Assembly (NCBI RefSeq): GCF_022201045.2
Contig: NC_068563.1
Span: 2,666,001 to 2,730,000, forward strand
Length of the DNA: 64,000 bases
Direction: 5' to 3'
From: Citrus sinensis
Taxonomy: Eukaryota > Streptophyta > Magnoliopsida > Sapindales > Rutaceae
A program made the translations under genes and the position numbers. This document shows positions 58,718-64,000 of this stretch, in pieces; the first letter of the stretch is position 1; each line of letters starts with the position of its first letter. The notes beneath the pieces were generated by a model. The model was not told where the DNA came from and ran no database searches. It was given only the letters and a program-made list of their open reading frames with translations.

Positions 58718-59405
58718 GAGAAAATATCCACTGCCCACCCATTTTTTTTAATTTTTTCAAAAATACACAATTCTTTTTTTTTTTTTGCTAGAATCCACCT
58801 AAAGATACATTTTGTTTCACTTTTCCACTTCTGTTTGGAATCCGTTAAGAAAACTAACGGAAACCCAAAAAAATGACCATTTTACCCCCCAAAACGAAAA
58901 TTTCAATTCCACCCTAAAAATTACCAAAAATAATCAAATTAAATCTAATTATTTTCCCCATTGGTTAATAAAGAAATTAATTCCACAACCATCAAATGCA
59001 TGGTTTTTTTTTAAATATGTATGTAATTAGAATGCTATATTATAACAATAGTATTAAAAATAGCCTAATCTTGCAAACCATCAATTGAATTTAAGATAAG
59101 TAGAATTTTATTATTCATTGAATTATAATCTCTAGTAGTTAAGATTTTTTTGTACTTCATTAACGTACCAATAATGATATTCACTATTAAAATTTGATTA
59201 TTTTTGGTATTTTTTAGAGTAAAATTGTAATTTTTGTTTGGAGGTAAAATGGTCATTATTTTAAGTTTCCGTTAGTTTCCTTAACGGATTCCAAACGAAA
59301 GTGGAAAAGTGAAACAAAATATAATTTTAAGTGGATTTCAGAAAAAAAAAAATTATATACTTTTTAAAAAGTTAAAAAAAACGATTGTACAATGGATATT
59401 TTTCC
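58718..59405. mobile_element. MULE-like element with long inverted repeats, 0.69 kb
   Basis: Left end GAGAAAATATCC and reverse complement of the right end GGAAAAATATCC. Inverted similarity extends about 200 bp and includes CGTTAAG...AACTAACGGAAAC and its inverse GTTTCCGTTAGTTTCCTTAA, AAAAGTGAAACAAAAT and GTAAAATGGTCATT. Flanked by a perfect 9-bp repeat TATTATAAT (58709-58717 and 59406-59414). No gene. It differs in terminal sequence from the other two MULEs, so it is a separate family. Confidence 0.78.
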
Positions 59406-59414
59406 TATTATAAT

Positions 59415-61412
59415 TACGAACCTATTACGTGTGAATATGTATCATATGAGTTGGAGACTCTAATTCATTGCTTCTAAGACAGGAAAGGTCTGTACCATGG
59501 GGGCCATTAACACGGGTGGCTAAGTGGGTCTAATCTTGAATAAGGTTTTGCAAAAAGATGGGTTTTGTATTTCACAAAAGAGCTCCGTAGAGGCCATAGT
59601 TCAAGATATTATTGTTTGAAAAACTTCTTTGATAATGAATTAGGTGATTGTGAGGCGCATGGGTCGCTCTCTCTTGTCCCTCAATCCTGAAAAAAGATAC
59701 CCAAATCTTTGTCTGCGGAAGCAGACATGCTTGCAGGTCTGCAGCCAAGTTTCACAGTTTTGGGACATGGCAAGCCCGAGCTGACCCTGGAAAACATCAA
59801 ATACTCCTTTTGTCCTTTTCTTTCTGAGAATTGTAAAGGGACGCCTTGAGTCTTGATGAGCCCTCAAAACCAAACCCATTCATGCCCTTAGCATTTAATA
59901 TTTACCACATTATTAATGCTAAATAGAGCAAAAATTGGGTGATACAAATGCCCATCTACCCCTTTCAGTTAACCCTTTTAAAGACCAACTCTGTAACCCA
60001 CCGAATGCTCTGCTGCTACCATTATTGTTTCGTATAATCATATTGAAGGTTTATTTATTGAGGTCCCACTTGTGAGAATTTGTTGAGTAAAAATTTTTAA
60101 TGAACTTCCATAATTTCCAGGAGATCGACGCATTGATTAGGTGAAATAGCCTCAGCTTTGATTTCAGTTAATTTATTATGCCATCCTACAAATTGGACGA
60201 GCTTTAGTTCAAATACTATTGAGGAAAGAAAAATTAGGCGCCCTTGACCAAATTCTTTTTTTCTTTTTCCCCCTTCTCTTTTTGGTCGTTGAACATTAAT
60301 TTTACAATCAAGTTCTACTAAATCCCTTAAATATTTTTCAAATTCAACAGTTCTTATCTACAGCAACCTAATTTTATTTTTAGAGTCCGCATAGATAGCC
60401 TCAATATTGTTGAAGGCCTGTTTGTGTTCGACACATGGGCACACATTAGCTGTAATGCTCCCGGAGTTAAGTTGAAGGACAACAATAGCGAGCCATCTCT
60501 AAACTTAATAGCGTGATAGCCATTTCGACCACACATCACCATATCTTCAATTCAGTGACCTAAAATATACCTATCATTATCATTATTATTAGTTTGATTC
60601 TTTGAACGCCATGGCTCTGGCTGGCTATATCTAAAGTATATGGTTCTTGGTATTGGCATTACATGAGACAGTGACTACTTTGAATGATTTCTGAAACCTG
60701 TAACACATTGGATACTCGTCGAGTTGTATCAAACATTTACTCTTTTAACAATAGGGGCATGAAAGGACTCAGCACGGACACAGTTATATGATTCACGTAA
60801 TAGACATGAAATGCAAGAGCCAAGAGGCAAGTGTTGACAGAAGTTGGGGGACCCTGAATTTTCTGATTTTCTTGGGGGCCGGGGTCAGGCGGCCACAGCC
60901 AGCCACAGAGGCATTGGTGGCTTACTCTGCGTAGGTCTCAGTAGCCAACCCTCTCGGGTCTGGTTCCTGGGACCATATTTGTTTTTTTTTTTTAAATTTT
61001 GACAACTTCTCGAGACTTTGAAACCCTTAATTAATAGCATGTTTGTTCTTGTTCAGTTACCTTGTGGGCTGTATAGCCTTTGACAATTTCTCTCTAGGTA
61101 AAACGAGAGATTTCTGTCAAGCTGACCATTTTGCTCATGTGCTGAGAGGCTAGATATTGAAGTTTTTGTATGGGTACACAATAGACTTCAAACTTCGACG
61201 CATTGGACTTTTAATCTATCGAAATTCGAAATCAATACATTAAAAACCTGAAACATTAATCTTGAAAGTTTGTTAGTTTATGTCTTTATGATAAACTTAG
61301 ATTCTAACACATTAAATTTATAAGAGGATACAACTGAAAATAAACTTGTAACCTTAAATGTTAGATTTGAAACCTGTATTAATATTCTTTGAGATTCACA
61401 ACAAATGGATTT
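59415..61412. other. Intergenic, 2 kb without a supportable gene
   Basis: Short frames only, none with conserved sequence that I recognise. A G/C-richer patch near 60870-60960 has no gene structure. Confidence 0.5.
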
Positions 61413-61420
61413 GAGTTTGA

Positions 61421-61563
61421 TTCTTTTTTTTTTTTTAAAGGTAAGGGAGTGGGCCAAACCCAAATAATTTTTATTTTCCCCTTACCTCTCCCAAGGCTCG
61501 AACTCGGGTGGTCTGCTGCTACAATCTTCATGCTATTACCAACCCGACCACACCCTTGAAGAC
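61421..61563 (-). mobile_element. tRNA-derived SINE (minus strand)
   Basis: On the minus strand: box A TGGTCGGGTTGG (61550-61539), 33 bp, then box B GAGTTCGAGCC (61505-61495), a short body and an A tail seen as a T run near 61424-61436. Possible target duplication GAGTTTGA at 61413-61420 and 61564-61571. Box order, spacing and tail are those of a SINE. A more decayed relative may lie at about 63200-63300. Confidence 0.65.
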
Positions 61564-61571
61564 GAGTTTGA

Positions 61572-62512
61572 GCTTGGTTGGTGGTAGAGAAATCATTAGA
61601 TTCAAAACTTGAAATGCCAACCTTCATAGTTTTTAACTTTCCTTAGATTTTTGAAACTTGACACATTATTATACTAGTCACATGTTGCAACATTAGATGT
61701 GTAATTTGAAGCCTGTATATATCCTTTGTGATTAACAGCAATGGTGTTTGAGATTGGTTAGTAATCCCATGCACATGGTATGTGATCAGATCTTGACCAA
61801 AATCTGGCTCATTCAAAGTGAATTACATCATCTTTAGATCTCTAGCTACTGTCATATACTCGTATGTGTGATTTTTAGCTTTATCTTTCAAGTCAAATTC
61901 AGAAGCCTACGTAATATAGGACCTAGCGGCAGGAACCCACCCAATCTTTTTCTTTAATCAGAACTCATTAAAAGAAAACTAGAGGACTTAATTCCATTAT
62001 AAAAACAAAAAGATGCCTATGTGGCTATATACGAGTAACATACAATGCCATCCCCCATGCTTATATCACAATTTTGCAACATTTTGAGCATCAAATTTCT
62101 CAAATTATAACGGAAACAAATGCTTCCCATGTTAAATGTTATATGAGGTGGAAACATTATTGAAAGTTGGGATTATAACATTAACATTTTTGGTGATTTT
62201 TCTCTTCTTTTTTTTTTATTTTCGGTCAAAAAGAACCATTGATTGCATATGCCCATTGCCCAAGCGCTAAAGATGGCAGAAACCATAAAAGTAAACATTG
62301 TATGTTTAACTAGTGAGAGTCCTATGAATGTTGTCACCATTTTCTCAAAATAAAACAAACACTTAGCTGCAGGCAGGCTATAGAGAGTATAGAAGGAGCC
62401 CCACCACACCACCTCATTCGGTCCTCTCTTCTTTTGTTTTTGTCTTTAAAACTTTACAGCTGTGAAGCAAGAAAAAGAGCAGAAGAAATTACAGAGAGAC
62501 TTTTTTCCTTTT

Positions 62513-62543
<31 letters not shown>

Positions 62544-64000
62544 TTCCAAATTCCTGTAATTTAATAATGGAAAAAATGAAAAGACCAGGTCAAAAGAAAG
62601 TGTTTTTTTAGATCAACAAGCAAAGGCCAACCCCTCAAGCCGTGATCATATTATTCTACAATTATTGGTGTGGGGACAGACTAAAATTAAAACCCCTTCA
62701 TTTATTTTCCCTTAATCTTTTTGGCCTTTTGGTCCTTGGGAGCAAGCTGTTTCCCTTTGAAAAACAACTACAAAATCTCCCTCTCCCTCTCTCTCATGAA
62801 TCATAATCATTCATCATGAGCATTATAAGCATGCATCTGGTTACCAACTCTGTAAGTAGAGAGATTAAAAAAATAAAATAGAGGACCCGATTGAGACAAC
62901 TCTCACAATATCAAAGATTTTGTCTCCCAAATTCAAATTCCACTTTTTCTTGTTTAGCTTTATAGATTGAGTGATTGCCCATCAAACTACAACCATAAGC
63001 CAACTACAAATTTCTCATTTTCCTAATTAAGTGCAATTTTCTATTGTTTGATTATTTCCCATTTCTTATAATTGGTGTTTTCGATACTTACTGTTTTATA
63101 TAGATTGCCCAAAAAAAAATGTAATTTTAGATTTTTTCTCTCTTCTACCTATTAAACAAATCTTTGATTTAGTGCGGAATAATGTGTGCCTATAATTTTT
63201 TTTTTCTTTTTAAAGGTAGGAGGTGTATAAAGTTCAATTAATTTTTTAACCCCTACTTCTTCATAATTCAAACTCAGACAGTTATCCAAATAAAATTATT
63301 CAAAAACATTGAAGTGGAATTTGAATTTGAGACATAAAATTTGCTTAAAATAAAACTTCGAATAAAGTAAAAAATTAAAATTTCAAATAAATCTAATTGA
63401 AAATCACTTGATGGAGCAACTATATATCAAGCATTCAAGATAAATCTCAAATATGCACATGAAGGATAAAAGTGTTTGCTTATTCAATTAATAATGAATA
63501 TAGAGGTTTGAATTATACCTTATTGCACTTTGTAATTGAGATTCCTTCTTATTTTACAAATAGATCTTTATGAATCTGACTAGAGCGTATCGGTGAAGGC
63601 ACTCCAACGCACTTATCAGTGTTTGTTTGAACTTTTGATAAATCTCGAATTGGTTTTTCTCTTAGCAAGTGAGAAAATAGCCAAAGATACTTTCTTAATC
63701 ATTTTGACTTTTTTTTATAGACCGAAAATTGCGGACTTGACAAGAAATTCAATTTTAAATCTAAATTTCCACGGTCTATACTTTTGTTTCATTTTTAGCA
63801 ACCAAATTCATAACTAATTTTGTCTATTTGAGCTTTTGACACGTGATTTTTTTAATGATCATGTACCGCTTATTGTTCTCTCTGAATTAGAACAACAACC
63901 TTTTTCCAACCTTATATAAGTTACCATGTGATCCTTTACATTACCGCATGCTGAATTCATTATAGTCCAAATTTAAAATAATGTTATTTATTTTGATATG
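61572..64000. other. Intergenic, no gene seen
   Basis: AT-rich DNA with pyrimidine-rich tracts (62780-62800) and the homopolymer pair at 62508-62543. It could include the upstream region of a gene beyond the window, but nothing here shows a coding start. Confidence 0.5.
62508..62543. repeat. T run followed by a 21-base G run
   Basis: Fifteen T directly followed by 21 uninterrupted G (62523-62543). Such a long G tract is rare in plant DNA; it may form a quadruplex or be a sequencing or assembly artefact. Confidence 0.9.

Overview
The window is nuclear DNA of a flowering plant, most likely a eudicot tree or shrub of the rosid type. The genes have GT-AG introns, the background is AT-rich, plastid transit peptides and plant-specific families occur, and plant MULE, hAT, Harbinger and SINE repeats fill the gaps. 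A Citrus-like source is my impression only. Coding exons below were assembled by hand by matching splice sites, phase and family conservation. Every complete multi-exon model closes in frame.

Left half (5-30 kb) is a gene-dense housekeeping block: plastid 3-phosphoglycerate dehydrogenase (+), plastid NhaD-type Na+/H+ antiporter NHD1 (-), stress-enhanced protein SEP1 (+), an ARF small GTPase (+), an SLX9-like ribosome-biogenesis protein (-), the Arp2/3 subunit ARPC5 (+) and a secreted LRR protein (-). NHD1 and SEP1 diverge from a 472-bp shared promoter with a palindromic G-box. The SLX9-like gene has a telo-box and two site II motifs, as nucleolar genes often do.

The middle (33-45 kb) holds a tandem array of cyclase / kynurenine-formamidase-like genes on the plus strand. 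Two are intact (281 and 276 aa) and two are decayed; one is invaded by a SINE, the other is cut short and abuts an antisense fragment of a secreted cysteine-rich root-cap-like gene.

45.6-52.6 kb is one 7,031-bp Mutator-like element of the Ulp1-carrying (Kaonashi-like) kind, with long terminal inverted repeats and a perfect 9-bp target duplication. Its Ulp1-type protease gene keeps the catalytic residues, but the transposase gene has lost the DDE core. A 1,769-bp deletion derivative of the same family, also with a perfect 9-bp duplication, lies at 473-2241. Both carry arrays of short self-complementary units around GCGACAGGCGCCTGTCGC. In the large element each array lies just upstream of one of the two convergent genes. 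This is the most unusual structure in the window.

The right part holds RNA polymerase II/IV/V subunit 3 (53.1-56.2 kb), then about 7.8 kb with no gene I can support, containing a hAT-like element, another MULE-like element, a SINE and a 21-base G run. Gene content mirrors two Arabidopsis neighbourhoods at once (At4g34180-34200 and At2g15310-15430, from memory), which suggests an ancestral block later split in Arabidopsis.
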